A stretch of 57,282 nucleotides of DNA from Actinomycetes bacterium (GTDB taxonomy: Bacteria > Actinomycetota > Thermoleophilia > Solirubrobacterales > Solirubrobacteraceae), in NCBI GenBank assembly GCA_021792455.1, contig JAJYUP010000005.1:1-57282 (forward strand). Reading direction: 5' to 3'. Within the stretch, counting starts at the first letter, position 1, and every line of letters starts with the position of its first letter. Made by a program: the position numbers and the translations under genes. The notes beneath the pieces were generated by a model. The model saw only the letters and a list, made by a program, of their open reading frames with translations. It made no database searches and was not told where the DNA came from. Of this stretch, positions 15,849 through 22,995 are shown one piece after another.

Positions 15849-16011
15849 CCTCGACGCCTGCCACTGTGCTCGACGGCTGCAACTGTGCTCGACGGCTGCA
15901 ACTGTGCTCGACGGCTGCAACTGTGCTCGACGGCTGCAACTGTGCTCGGTCGCGGCAACTGTGCTCGACGGCTGCAACTGTGCTCGGTCGCGGCAACTGT
16001 GCTCGACGGCT
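15849..16011. repeat. 19-bp minisatellite, 7 full units plus degenerate ends
   Basis: Units of 19 bp run without gaps. Type A is GCTCGACGGCTGCAACTGT and type B is GCTCGGTCGCGGCAACTGT. The order is degenerate, A (15868), A, A, A, B (15944), A, B (15982), partial A (16001). It lies between the aldehyde dehydrogenase operator and the end of the EamA gene. A 19-bp period is not a multiple of three, and translating it gives Ser/Arg/Gln monotony, so it is not coding. Confidence 0.95.
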
Positions 16012-16022
16012 GGCAAGGTCGC

Positions 16023-17060
16023 TCAGGGCGTGGCGAGCGGATCGTTTCCCGTTGCGCTGCGGTCAGCCCACTGCTTGACGAGGACCGCCGCGATCACGAC
16101 GCCGCCGCCGGCGAGCGTCGTCGCCGCCGGCCGTTCCGCGGTGCCGAGCCATGCCCAGAGCGAGCCGAGAACCGGCTCGAGCAGCACTATCAGGCCCATG
16201 CTCGCGGCGGACAGCATCCTCGCGGCACGCGTGAACAGTATGAGGCCGACGCCCTGCTGTCCCACTCCCAGCAGTGCGAGCCACAGCAGATCGATGCTCG
16301 TGATCTGGTCGGGATGAATGAAGGGCAGCCCACCGAGAACGAGGATCGCCTCAGCCAGGCAGGTCGCCGGCGCCATGGAGATCCGCCGGTGGCGGCGCGC
16401 CACCACGATGACGATCGCGAAAGCGGTCGGCGAGAGTGCGGCCATGCCGTCGCCCAGCAGTCCTCCGCCACCGGGCCCGGCCATCAGGAGGACTCCAACG
16501 GCTGCGAGTGAGATTGCGAGCCAGCCGCTCAGCGTCAGGTGCTCGCCGAGCAGCAGGAGCGCGAGCAGACCGGCGACGAGTGGGGTGAGCGCCTGGAAGA
16601 CGAGCGCGTGCGCGACGCTCGTGTGGTTGAGCGCGATGATGAAGCTCCCCGACGCGGTGGCGAGCCCGACGGCGACGAGGAGCCCAGCAGGGCTTGCGAG
16701 CGAGCGCACAGCGGCCGGTGCGCGACTGTCCTGGGAGGCGGCGCTCAGCAGCAGCAGGGCGAAGAGCGCGAAAAGCGCTCGGCCGACGAGCTGGTCGCCT
16801 GCGCCGGCTGAGACCTGCCGTTGGAGTATGCCGGCGGTCGACCAGCAGAGAACGGCCGCGAGCGCATAGATCTGTCCCCGCAGGCGCGATGGTCGCGCCG
16901 GGGGCACCGTGGGGGGCCCCACCGTGACGGCCTGCTTGCTGACGGACTGCCCGGCGCTCGTGCGGCTGGTTGCCGCTTGCGCATGCGCGCCCCGCGGCGT
17001 CTGATGAGCGCCGGTCTGCGCCCGCGCAGATGTGCGAGCGCCGCGCGAGGAGCGACTCAA
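16023..17060 (-). CDS. EamA/DMT-family transporter
   Basis: This 345-residue integral membrane protein has about ten hydrophobic segments in two EamA halves, beginning with QIYALAAVLCWSTAGILQRQV. The first half ends in FQALTPLVAGLLALLLLGEHLTLSGWLAISLAAVGVLLM; the second ends in LIVLLEPVLGSLWAWLGTAERPAATTLAGGGVVIAAVLV. These 'l.Pv.a.l.a...lgE..t..q..G..li..Gv.l' ends are diagnostic of drug/metabolite exporters. The first 60 residues are a polar Arg/Ser/Ala-rich extension. The start is uncertain: a TTG overlaps the HyuB2 stop (TTGA), and GTG codons further in are possible. As the last gene of the TetR-HyuA2-HyuB2 unit, it may export a pathway metabolite. Confidence 0.82.
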   Translation of the reverse strand: MSRSSRGARTSARAQTGAHQTPRGAHAQAATSRTSAGQSVSKQAVTVGPPTVPPARPSRLRGQIYALAAVLCWSTAGILQRQVSAGAGDQLVGRALFALFALLLLSAASQDSRAPAAVRSLASPAGLLVAVGLATASGSFIIALNHTSVAHALVFQALTPLVAGLLALLLLGEHLTLSGWLAISLAAVGVLLMAGPGGGGLLGDGMAALSPTAFAIVIVVARRHRRISMAPATCLAEAILVLGGLPFIHPDQITSIDLLWLALLGVGQQGVGLILFTRAARMLSAASMGLIVLLEPVLGSLWAWLGTAERPAATTLAGGGVVIAAVLVKQWADRSATGNDPLATP

Positions 17061-18934
17061 TCCTGCGATGCTGCGCCGGGGATCGGCTCGCCCGGTGCGA
17101 TCGCGCGGAGCACGGGGTCATCGGCCGGTTCGGGGATCGGCTCTCCGGCGGCCAGTCGTGCGCGACGGCGCGCTGTGGCGACGGGATCGACCGCGCCGGC
17201 GGAATCGAAGACAACGCCGTAGACAGCGGTCGCGCGCGCTGGGCTGATCCAGCCCTCCGCCACGTCGCGCCTGACGACATCGGGGTCTCGCTCCCAGGGT
17301 GGCCCGTATCCGCCTCCGGCCGAGGAGACCGAGATGATCGTCTCTCCCGACTCGAGCACCACGTGCCCCCACGCGCCGAGCTGCCTCACCTGGCCATCGG
17401 CGCTGCGGAGGAATGGGCGGACCGGGGCACCTGGGAGCCCGCCGCGTGCCCCGAGGGCTGGGTTGACTGTCCCGTCGGCCGCGTACATCACCTCGAGCTC
17501 GGTGCCGACAGGGCCATACTCGACGTACAGGGACGGAGCTCCGCGATGCCGACCGGCGCCCTCGGTGTCGGGCACGATCCTGTCGACCCACACGCGGATT
17601 GGGCGAAGCAGCTCGAGCACCTCGGTGCTGTCGCGCATCATCGACCCTCCGTCGCTCGCCTCGCCATTGACCATCCATCCGTCACCACGGGCGTGGCCAG
17701 CTCCGCCCGAATTTCCCAAGATCATCATGTCGACGAATGGCGCGTCGCTGTGGCGGGGATCGCGGCCCGACAGTCCGGCCACTGCGGGCGGGCACTCCGG
17801 ACCTGTGGCTGCCATACCGAGGCCGTCGCCGAACTCCGCGATGGTGCGTTGGACCGTGCTGGCCAGGCGCTCGGCAAGTCCGGAGGTGGCCATAGAGCAG
17901 CTGAACGGATGCACCGGCGTGCCGACGCAGCAGTTCTCGCGTGTCAGCACGCGCACGGCACGTTCGCTGCCGCTGTTGCGTGGGACGACCTCGCCGATGC
18001 TGTTGAACACGCCGATCAGCGCGGAGGTGTGCGATGTCGATTCGGTGAGGTTGAGTCCGCACGGCAGACAGTCGGGGTTCTCGCGCAGGTCGACCTCGAT
18101 CTCGCCCGCCTGCGGGTCGATCTCGACTGTGACCTGCAGCCGCACGCCGTGCTCGAGCCCGGGCAGCGGCACCGGGTCGTGGGTTTCCCACCCGGTGCGC
18201 CGGCCTGCCGGAAGAGAGCGGATGGTTGCGCGCATGCGCTCCTCGGAGTAGTCGAGCCAGTCCGCGACGTAGCGCTCGAAGGTGTCCCAGCCGACCTCGT
18301 CGGCGACCTTCAGCAGCTCACGCTCGCCGACACGAGCGGCTCCGATCATGCCGATGTAGTCTCCGTACCAGTCCTCCGGCACCCTGATCCGCGCCTGGCA
18401 GATCCGAATCACGTCCTCGATGTCGCGATAGGCCTCCTGGATCTTCACACAGGGGAAGATCAGCGCTCCCTCCTGGTAGACATCGCGCACTGTTGCCGTG
18501 AGCGTGGTGGGCTCGGCGTTGCCTATGTCGGCCATGTGCGCCTTCACGAGCGCGGTTGCCCGGTGGGTGCCCTCATCGTCGATCACCGGCACCACGATGC
18601 AGTGATCGCCGGCGTGCGAGTTGCCGTGGTAGGGGGAGTTGTGAAGAAAGGCGTCGCCGCGCGACAGGCGCGGGTGCAGGCGGGTGAGCCAGCGACTGAT
18701 CATGTCTGGGCCGCTGATCACGTGGATCGGCAGCGACTCTCCCATCACCAGCAGCTCGTGTTTGGCGGTGATCACGCAGCAGGAGAAGTCGCGCGCGGTG
18801 TTCAACACGGTTGAGCGTGCCGTTCTGAACAGCGTGTTGGTCATCTTGCGCACGACGCCCTCCATGCGGTTGGTCATCACCGCCAGCGAGACGACGTCGC
18901 GAGCGGGGTGAGCGCTGCTGGCCGGGGCACCCAT
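17057..18934 (-). CDS. Hydantoinase B/oxoprolinase-family subunit (pair 2)
   Basis: This 625-residue protein is the HyuB partner of HyuA in ATP-dependent amidohydrolases or carboxylases (N-methylhydantoinase, 5-oxoprolinase, acetone/acetophenone carboxylase). Family hallmarks are RKMTNTLFRTARSTVLNTARDFSC, GDAFLHNSPYHGNSHAGDHCIVVPV, EGALIFPCVKIQEAYRDIEDVIR, WYGDYIGMIGAARVGER and the Gly-rich end SSAGGGYGPPWERDPDVVRRDVAEGWIS. The ATG begins 1 nt after the HyuA2 stop, so translation is probably coupled. Reaction and substrate cannot be assigned from sequence; no biotin or gamma-subunit gene is nearby, which argues against acetone carboxylase. Confidence 0.9.
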   Translation of the reverse strand: MGAPASSAHPARDVVSLAVMTNRMEGVVRKMTNTLFRTARSTVLNTARDFSCCVITAKHELLVMGESLPIHVISGPDMISRWLTRLHPRLSRGDAFLHNSPYHGNSHAGDHCIVVPVIDDEGTHRATALVKAHMADIGNAEPTTLTATVRDVYQEGALIFPCVKIQEAYRDIEDVIRICQARIRVPEDWYGDYIGMIGAARVGERELLKVADEVGWDTFERYVADWLDYSEERMRATIRSLPAGRRTGWETHDPVPLPGLEHGVRLQVTVEIDPQAGEIEVDLRENPDCLPCGLNLTESTSHTSALIGVFNSIGEVVPRNSGSERAVRVLTRENCCVGTPVHPFSCSMATSGLAERLASTVQRTIAEFGDGLGMAATGPECPPAVAGLSGRDPRHSDAPFVDMMILGNSGGAGHARGDGWMVNGEASDGGSMMRDSTEVLELLRPIRVWVDRIVPDTEGAGRHRGAPSLYVEYGPVGTELEVMYAADGTVNPALGARGGLPGAPVRPFLRSADGQVRQLGAWGHVVLESGETIISVSSAGGGYGPPWERDPDVVRRDVAEGWISPARATAVYGVVFDSAGAVDPVATARRRARLAAGEPIPEPADDPVLRAIAPGEPIPGAASQD

Positions 18935-18935
18935 C

Positions 18936-21041
18936 TCAGCTGCCCGCCTCGGCGCTTGCTGCGCTCGGCTCTGGCCTGCCGGCCGGCAGCGGCGTGATGA
19001 GCAGGCTCCCTGAGCTCGTGCGCTCTGCGGATGCGCCGGGATTGAGAACGACAGTCGTGAACGACGACTCGATGATCGCGGGACCGCCGACGATCTCTCC
19101 GATTGCCATCGCCTCGAGGTTGAGAATGTCCGCCTGCACTGCGCCTGGACCGCTGAAGTAGACGAGGCGGCTCCGCCTGCACGGGTCGTGGGGCTCCGCA
19201 AGCGGCGCGTCGAGCTCATCTCGCCCCATCGGACAGCTCACGCGAGCTCGGACGTTGACGAGCTCGACGATCGCCTGCTCATCACGCACGGCGTAGACCT
19301 CCTCATGCAGGCAGTGGAAGTCTTCGACGAGCGTCGCAACCGACGGTGCGTCTTCCAAGCGGCCGCTTCTCAGCGGCAGGTCCAGCTGCCAGACCTGATG
19401 GCGATAGCGTGCCTCCGCGATGTAGTGGATCTCGGGCGGGCCGACCGATCCGCTGCGACTGGCGAATGTGGTGCAGCGCTCCCGCAGCCTCGAGAGAGTC
19501 TCTTCTGCGCGCTCGTAGTCGAAGGCGTCGGTGGCGGTGAAGAGGGCAGCGGAGTACTCGGCTACGAGGTCGGACATCAGCGCCCCGCGCGCGGACAGCA
19601 CAGCACCGGCCTGGGGGATGATGACCTTCGGGCAGCCCAGCCTGCGCGCGATTGCGACCGCGTTGAGACCGGCCGCGCCTCCGCCGCCGACGAGGACTGC
19701 GCTGCGCGGGTCGACGCCCTGGTTGATCGTGATCTCCTCGATTGCCTGGACCATGCGCTCCGTGACGACCGCCATGATCGCTGCGGCGGCCTCCTGGACG
19801 TCCAGTCCGATCGGCAGCGCTATTCGCCGCTCGATGGCCTCGTGGGCCGCCTGCAGATCGAGCGGCATCTTGCCGCCAAGGAAGTAGTCGGGGTCTATCC
19901 AGCCCAGTACGAGGCACGCATCTGTGACCGTCGGCTCGCTGCCGCCCCGTCCATAGCACACAGGGCCCGGGTCGGCCCCCGCGCTCTGAGGCCCGACGTG
20001 GAGCAGGCCGCCTGGATCGATCCAGGCGATCGAGCCGCCGCCGGCGCCGACGCTGCGCACATCCACCGCCGGAAAGCCGGTTATGTGTCCCTCGTACTCG
20101 ACGCCGAGCCAGGTCTCGCGCGTCATCGGCAGCCGGCCGCCGCGGACGAGTGCCACGTCATAGCTCGTACCGCCCGTGTCCGCAATCACCGCGTTGTCGC
20201 TCATCGCCTCGATCGCTGCGTAACGGCGTCCGGCGACTGGTGCCATCGAGGGCCCTGAGCTGATCGAGTGGATCGGTGCCGCAGCGACCTCGTGGGCGTC
20301 CAGCAAGCCGCCGCTCGATGTGACGATCAAAAGCCTCCCGCTGAAGCCTGCGCCGCGCAATCGCTCCTCCAGTCCGCGCAGATACGCGGTCATCAGCGGC
20401 TTGAGCGATGCATCGATAGCCGCAGAGGAGGCACGGCGATACTCGCGCAGGGTCGGGTTCAGGGCATGGGAGAGGGTGAACGGAACCCCAGGGAGGTGCT
20501 CCTCGAGCAGCTCCCCGAGACGAAGCTCATGCGCGGGGTTGGCAATCGACCACAGCAGGCACACGGCGACCGCCTCGACTCGCAGTTCGCGCAGCGTCCC
20601 GATGACACGCAGGACGGCTGCCTCGTCGAGCTCCTGCACCACCTCGCCGGCGGCGCCGATCCGCTCGGCGATCTCAAACGTGAGGGATCTCGGGATGTAT
20701 GGATCTGGGTATCCGTGGCGCCAGTCGAACGGTTCCCTGCGACCGCCCTCCCGCAGCAGCAGCATGTCCGGATGCCCGCGCGTGCACAAAAGGGCGGTTC
20801 GCGCGGTGCTTTCGGTGAGGATCGCGTTGATCGCTCGGGTGGTGGCATGGATGAAGACCGTCACCTGTGCGAGCAGGGCGGCGACGCTTTCGCCCGCATC
20901 CTCGGCAGCGAGCGCGAGTGCATCGAGGATGCCGCTTGCAGGGTCCTGAGGCGTGGTCGATGCCTTGTAGGCCTGCACCTGATGGCCCCTCTCGACGACG
21001 AGGTCCGTGAACGTCCCGCCTGTGTCGGCTGCAATCCGCAT
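18936..21041 (-). CDS. Hydantoinase A/oxoprolinase-family ATPase subunit (pair 2)
   Basis: This 701-residue HyuA subunit uses an actin-like ATPase fold to phosphorylate an amide or carbonyl oxygen. ATP-site motifs are MRIAADTGGTFTDLVV at the N-terminus, IHATTRAINAIL, and the second phosphate loop IADTGGTSYDVALV. The signatures VDVRSVGAGGGSIAWIDPGGLLHVGPQSAGADPGPVCYG and VGGGGAAGLNAVAIARRLG are typical. The ATG is preceded by AGGTGA 8 nt upstream and by the inverted repeat at 21078-21095. It follows the BetI-like TetR gene on the same strand and forms a unit with HyuB2. It is clearly diverged from HyuA1 at 22985, suggesting different substrates or successive steps. Confidence 0.9.
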   Translation of the reverse strand: MRIAADTGGTFTDLVVERGHQVQAYKASTTPQDPASGILDALALAAEDAGESVAALLAQVTVFIHATTRAINAILTESTARTALLCTRGHPDMLLLREGGRREPFDWRHGYPDPYIPRSLTFEIAERIGAAGEVVQELDEAAVLRVIGTLRELRVEAVAVCLLWSIANPAHELRLGELLEEHLPGVPFTLSHALNPTLREYRRASSAAIDASLKPLMTAYLRGLEERLRGAGFSGRLLIVTSSGGLLDAHEVAAAPIHSISSGPSMAPVAGRRYAAIEAMSDNAVIADTGGTSYDVALVRGGRLPMTRETWLGVEYEGHITGFPAVDVRSVGAGGGSIAWIDPGGLLHVGPQSAGADPGPVCYGRGGSEPTVTDACLVLGWIDPDYFLGGKMPLDLQAAHEAIERRIALPIGLDVQEAAAAIMAVVTERMVQAIEEITINQGVDPRSAVLVGGGGAAGLNAVAIARRLGCPKVIIPQAGAVLSARGALMSDLVAEYSAALFTATDAFDYERAEETLSRLRERCTTFASRSGSVGPPEIHYIAEARYRHQVWQLDLPLRSGRLEDAPSVATLVEDFHCLHEEVYAVRDEQAIVELVNVRARVSCPMGRDELDAPLAEPHDPCRRSRLVYFSGPGAVQADILNLEAMAIGEIVGGPAIIESSFTTVVLNPGASAERTSSGSLLITPLPAGRPEPSAASAEAGS

Positions 21042-21077
21042 GAGCGATCACCTACCGCGACCTTGTGCGTTCAATAA

Positions 21078-21101
21078 ATCGGATCATCGTCCGATATATA
21101 C
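21078..21101 (-). promoter_or_regulatory. Inverted repeat and -10 upstream of HyuA2
   Basis: ATCGGA-tcatcg-TCCGAT (21078-21095) is a perfect 6-bp inverted repeat with a 6-nt centre. On the minus strand a TATATA element touches it, so it probably overlaps the start site of the HyuA2 transcript. It resembles the shared operator family but does not contain the conserved 13-mer. Confidence 0.5.
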
Positions 21102-21167
21102 TACACATGCTGCAGCGCGACGTCCATCCCGCAGGTTCCACCACCCCCTCGGCGTCGTTGGCGGCAA

Positions 21168-21956
21168 TCACCGGCCTGTGCTGGCGCGCGTGGGAGCGGT
21201 GGTCGGCTGCGATCCCGCCTTCCCGTCGGAGGCCCGTCCGCCGCCTGCGCTTCTCTCAGACCGGCGCGAGGACCGGCGGCGGTCCGGCCGCGGGCGCGGC
21301 TTGGCTTCCGCGCGGGCCCGCCGGGAGCCCGCACGTCCGTCGACAGAGGCCGATCGGCGACCGCCTGCAGCCTGCGCTGATGCCTCAGGAAACAACGTGC
21401 GCAGCACTTCATCGCGTACGAGGAGAGGATCGAGCTGGGCCTCGGACGTCATCAACTGGATCGCGAGCCCGTTGAGCATGGCGTCCAGGAGCCAGCTCCA
21501 GGGAATCCTCCCCGGCTGCTGCGGCGGCGCGACACCCTCGAGCGCTTCGTCGATCAGCTCGTACCAGCTGCGCAGCCGCTCCTCGATCGTGTGGCGCAGC
21601 TGCGGCAGGCGGACGGCCTCACCGTAGGCGTTTATCCAAACCCGCCAAGTCTGGGTCGCCTGCTCTTCGTCGGCGAGGGCGCTGTCGAGCAGAGCGCACA
21701 GCCTGGGCACGCCGGGTGGCACGTCTTCGATTGCCGCCCGCATCCGCGCCTGTGCGGTGCACGAGACATGCACCAGCGCCTGGGTGAGCAGGTCCTGGCG
21801 GTTGGCGAAGTAGTGGTTGAGCATACCCGTGCTCACCTGTGCCTCCTCAGCAACCATCCGCATCGTCGTGCCCGCGAACCCCTCTCGCGCAATCACGACG
21901 GCCGCAGCGCGGCATATCTGCTCTCGTCGTATAGGGCCCATCCCAAGCTTCGGCAT
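21168..21956 (-). CDS. BetI-like TetR-family transcriptional regulator
   Basis: This 262-residue repressor opens with MPKLGMGPIRREQICRAA, nearly the same as the start of the choline-responsive repressor BetI (MPKLGM..IRR), which fixes the start codon. The HTH follows: REGFAGTTMRMVAEEAQVSTGMLNHYFANRQDLLTQAL. The ligand domain resembles TetR_C_6 (TQTWRVWINAYGEAVRLPQLRHTIEERLRSWYELIDEALEGV). The last 60 residues are an Arg/Ser/Ala-rich tail. It lies directly upstream of HyuA2-HyuB2 on the same strand, and a 26-bp palindrome sits near its own presumed promoter. It is the best local candidate regulator of the shared operator sites. Choline itself is only one possible inducer. Confidence 0.85.
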   Translation of the reverse strand: MPKLGMGPIRREQICRAAAVVIAREGFAGTTMRMVAEEAQVSTGMLNHYFANRQDLLTQALVHVSCTAQARMRAAIEDVPPGVPRLCALLDSALADEEQATQTWRVWINAYGEAVRLPQLRHTIEERLRSWYELIDEALEGVAPPQQPGRIPWSWLLDAMLNGLAIQLMTSEAQLDPLLVRDEVLRTLFPEASAQAAGGRRSASVDGRAGSRRARAEAKPRPRPDRRRSSRRSERSAGGGRASDGKAGSQPTTAPTRASTGR

Positions 21957-22123
21957 CGCACGTCTGCTCCTGTCGATCCTCTGGTTATCGATTCTCAGTG
22001 AGGTGCGTCCTGCCTGCTCTCTTTGTCCTCGCATCTGCGGCAGACCTGCCCAACGCACCTGCCCGACCGTGCTCCGCCCTCGCCAGCCACCCGGCCGGAC
22101 CAGGCGTCGTCGCGCGGTGCACG

Positions 22124-22156
22124 AATATAGTTGCATACCGCGCGATCGATATGCAA
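22124..22156 (-). promoter_or_regulatory. 26-bp palindrome and -10 in front of the BetI-like regulator
   Basis: The arms TTGCATACCG and CGATATGCAA (22131-22156) match at 9 of 10 positions around a 6-nt centre; the inner 18 bp (22135-22152) follow the window's operator pattern ATACCG...GATCGATAT. On the minus strand, TATATT (22129-22124) follows at once, so the palindrome occupies the -35/spacer region of a leftward promoter. Autoregulation by the TetR protein is the simplest reading. Confidence 0.6.
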
Positions 22157-22330
22157 TCATGCGCTGGTTTCACGGCGCTGCGCGCGGTGGAATCGGTCGC
22201 ACTGAGGCGACGGCGTGAGAAGGGCTCCCGCCACATGCTCGCGCGCGCTCGCACCTTCAGCCCGAATGACGCTCTACGCTCGAGCGCTGCGGTGCCGGCA
22301 CCCTGGGGTCGAACTCATCGTGCTGTGCTC

Positions 22331-22432
22331 GCCGCGTGCGTGGTCCTCGCGTCCCGCGTCGGCCGGGACGAACTCGCCGCGTGCGTGGTCCTCGCGTCCC
22401 GCGTTGGCCGGGACGAACTCGCCGCGTGCGTG
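22331..22432. repeat. 45-bp tandem repeat, 2.3 copies
   Basis: Two 45-bp copies (22331-22375 and 22376-22420) differ at one base and are followed by 12 bp of a third. Each copy contains the inverted repeat CGTCCCG...CGGGACG, so each can form a hairpin. The period equals 15 codons, but no believable gene spans it. Confidence 0.9.
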
Positions 22433-22504
22433 AGATCTCGCGCTCGGCGGGGTGGGTAGGCGCGATGATGGTCCTGCGAGAGTCGAGCGACGGCGGGCGT
22501 GCTC

Positions 22505-22533
22505 TTGACAGGAAACCGATCAGTCGATATCGT
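22505..22533 (+). promoter_or_regulatory. Strong promoter with embedded operator, HyuA1 operon
   Basis: A perfect -35 TTGACA (22505-22510) and TATCGT (22528-22533) have ideal 17-bp spacing. The 18-mer AAACCGATCAGTCGATAT (22513-22530) lies between them and contains the shared 13-mer GATCAGTCGATAT. A protein bound there would compete directly with RNA polymerase. The promoter points towards HyuA1, about 450 bp downstream. Confidence 0.7.
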
Positions 22534-22579
22534 TTGGCGCGAGATGTGGCTTGGCTCACGGTCGGCGGATGGAGGCGTG

Positions 22580-22965
22580 ATGAGAGATTCGCTGTGCGAC
22601 AGCCGCCGGTGGCACCTTCATCGACCCAGAGAGCGGGGAGGAGATCTCGGGTGCGAATCGCGCCCTTCGCCTTGGCGACCTGGCCTTCATCGACCCAGAG
22701 GGCGAGGAGGAGATCTCGGTCTTCAGGCGCCCAGCGACCGCGGCAGATCGCCTCAGCTGGGTGCTCGCCGCCGTCCGCCATGCAGCCCGCCGTTGTCCGG
22801 CTGGCAGCCGATCAGAGGCTCGATCTGATGCTCTCGACCGACTCCCACGTGTGCCCGGCGGCTGAGCGCACATCATCGGGCGGCGGTGGCGAGCTCGAGG
22901 TGCGCCGCCCTGAAATCGCCGTGGCGCTCGACGGTCGCCTGGCGCGGAAAGACCCGGGGCGTTGA
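22580..22965 (+). pseudogene. Possible broken small coding sequence upstream of HyuA1
   Basis: An ATG at 22580 has GGAGG 4 nt upstream but opens an Arg-rich frame that looks non-coding. A different frame from 22584 reads GGTFIDPESGEEISGANRAL...LAFIDPEGEEEISVF and onwards to a stop near 22865, with protein-like composition but no start codon. A third frame gives a 61-residue peptide from ATG 22780. The repeated 'FIDPE.GEEIS' comes from a 69-bp (23-codon) spaced DNA repeat at about 22617 and 22686. A frameshifted or decayed gene is possible; I do not recognise its family. Confidence 0.3.
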
Positions 22966-22968
22966 TGA

Positions 22969-22995
22969 TATTTTTCCAAACCGCATGATCGGTTT
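22969..22995 (+). promoter_or_regulatory. -10 and inverted repeat at the HyuA1 start
   Basis: TATTTT (22969-22974) ends 10 nt before the HyuA1 ATG at 22985, and no Shine-Dalgarno sequence is visible. The perfect 6-bp inverted repeat AAACCG-catgat-CGGTTT (22978-22995) spans the start codon itself. It could be an operator or a hairpin that hides the start. Confidence 0.45.

Larger units (their letters stand above)
21957..22984. other. 1-kb regulatory and repeat region between TetR and HyuA1
   Basis: I find no intact convincing gene here. The region holds, in order, the TetR leader, a 26-bp palindrome (22131-22156), a 45-bp tandem repeat (22331-22432), a strong promoter with operator (22505-22533), a possibly broken small coding stretch (22580-22965) and a near-leaderless start region for HyuA1 (22969-22995). 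These are described separately. Confidence 0.7.

Noticed and set aside
15804-15996. Longer aldehyde dehydrogenase with an N-terminal repeat extension
   Set aside because: The extra 64 codons are the 19-bp array and the operator; the family begins near the ATG at 15804.
15849-16011. 19-bp array as CRISPR or replication iterons
   Set aside because: There are no unique spacers, and no replication initiator gene or AT-rich unwinding region nearby; it is a simple tandem repeat.
18935-19219. Longer HyuB2 starting inside HyuA2
   Set aside because: The extension is Arg/Ser-rich shadow sequence of the conserved HyuA2 C-terminus; the ATG 1 nt after the HyuA2 stop fits the family.
17057-21041. HyuA2/HyuB2 as acetone carboxylase
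   Set aside because: There is no gamma-subunit gene, and the context is nitrogenous; the family cannot be resolved by eye, so only the superfamily is named.
21168-21956. True BetI of a choline-glycine betaine operon
   Set aside because: No choline dehydrogenase or BCCT transporter is nearby; the aldehyde dehydrogenase is only generically similar. Called BetI-like only.
22336-22965. 209-codon frame upstream of HyuA1 as one gene
   Set aside because: It runs through the 45-bp repeat, the promoter and the operator, and is Arg/Ser-rich; at most its last part could be remnant coding sequence.
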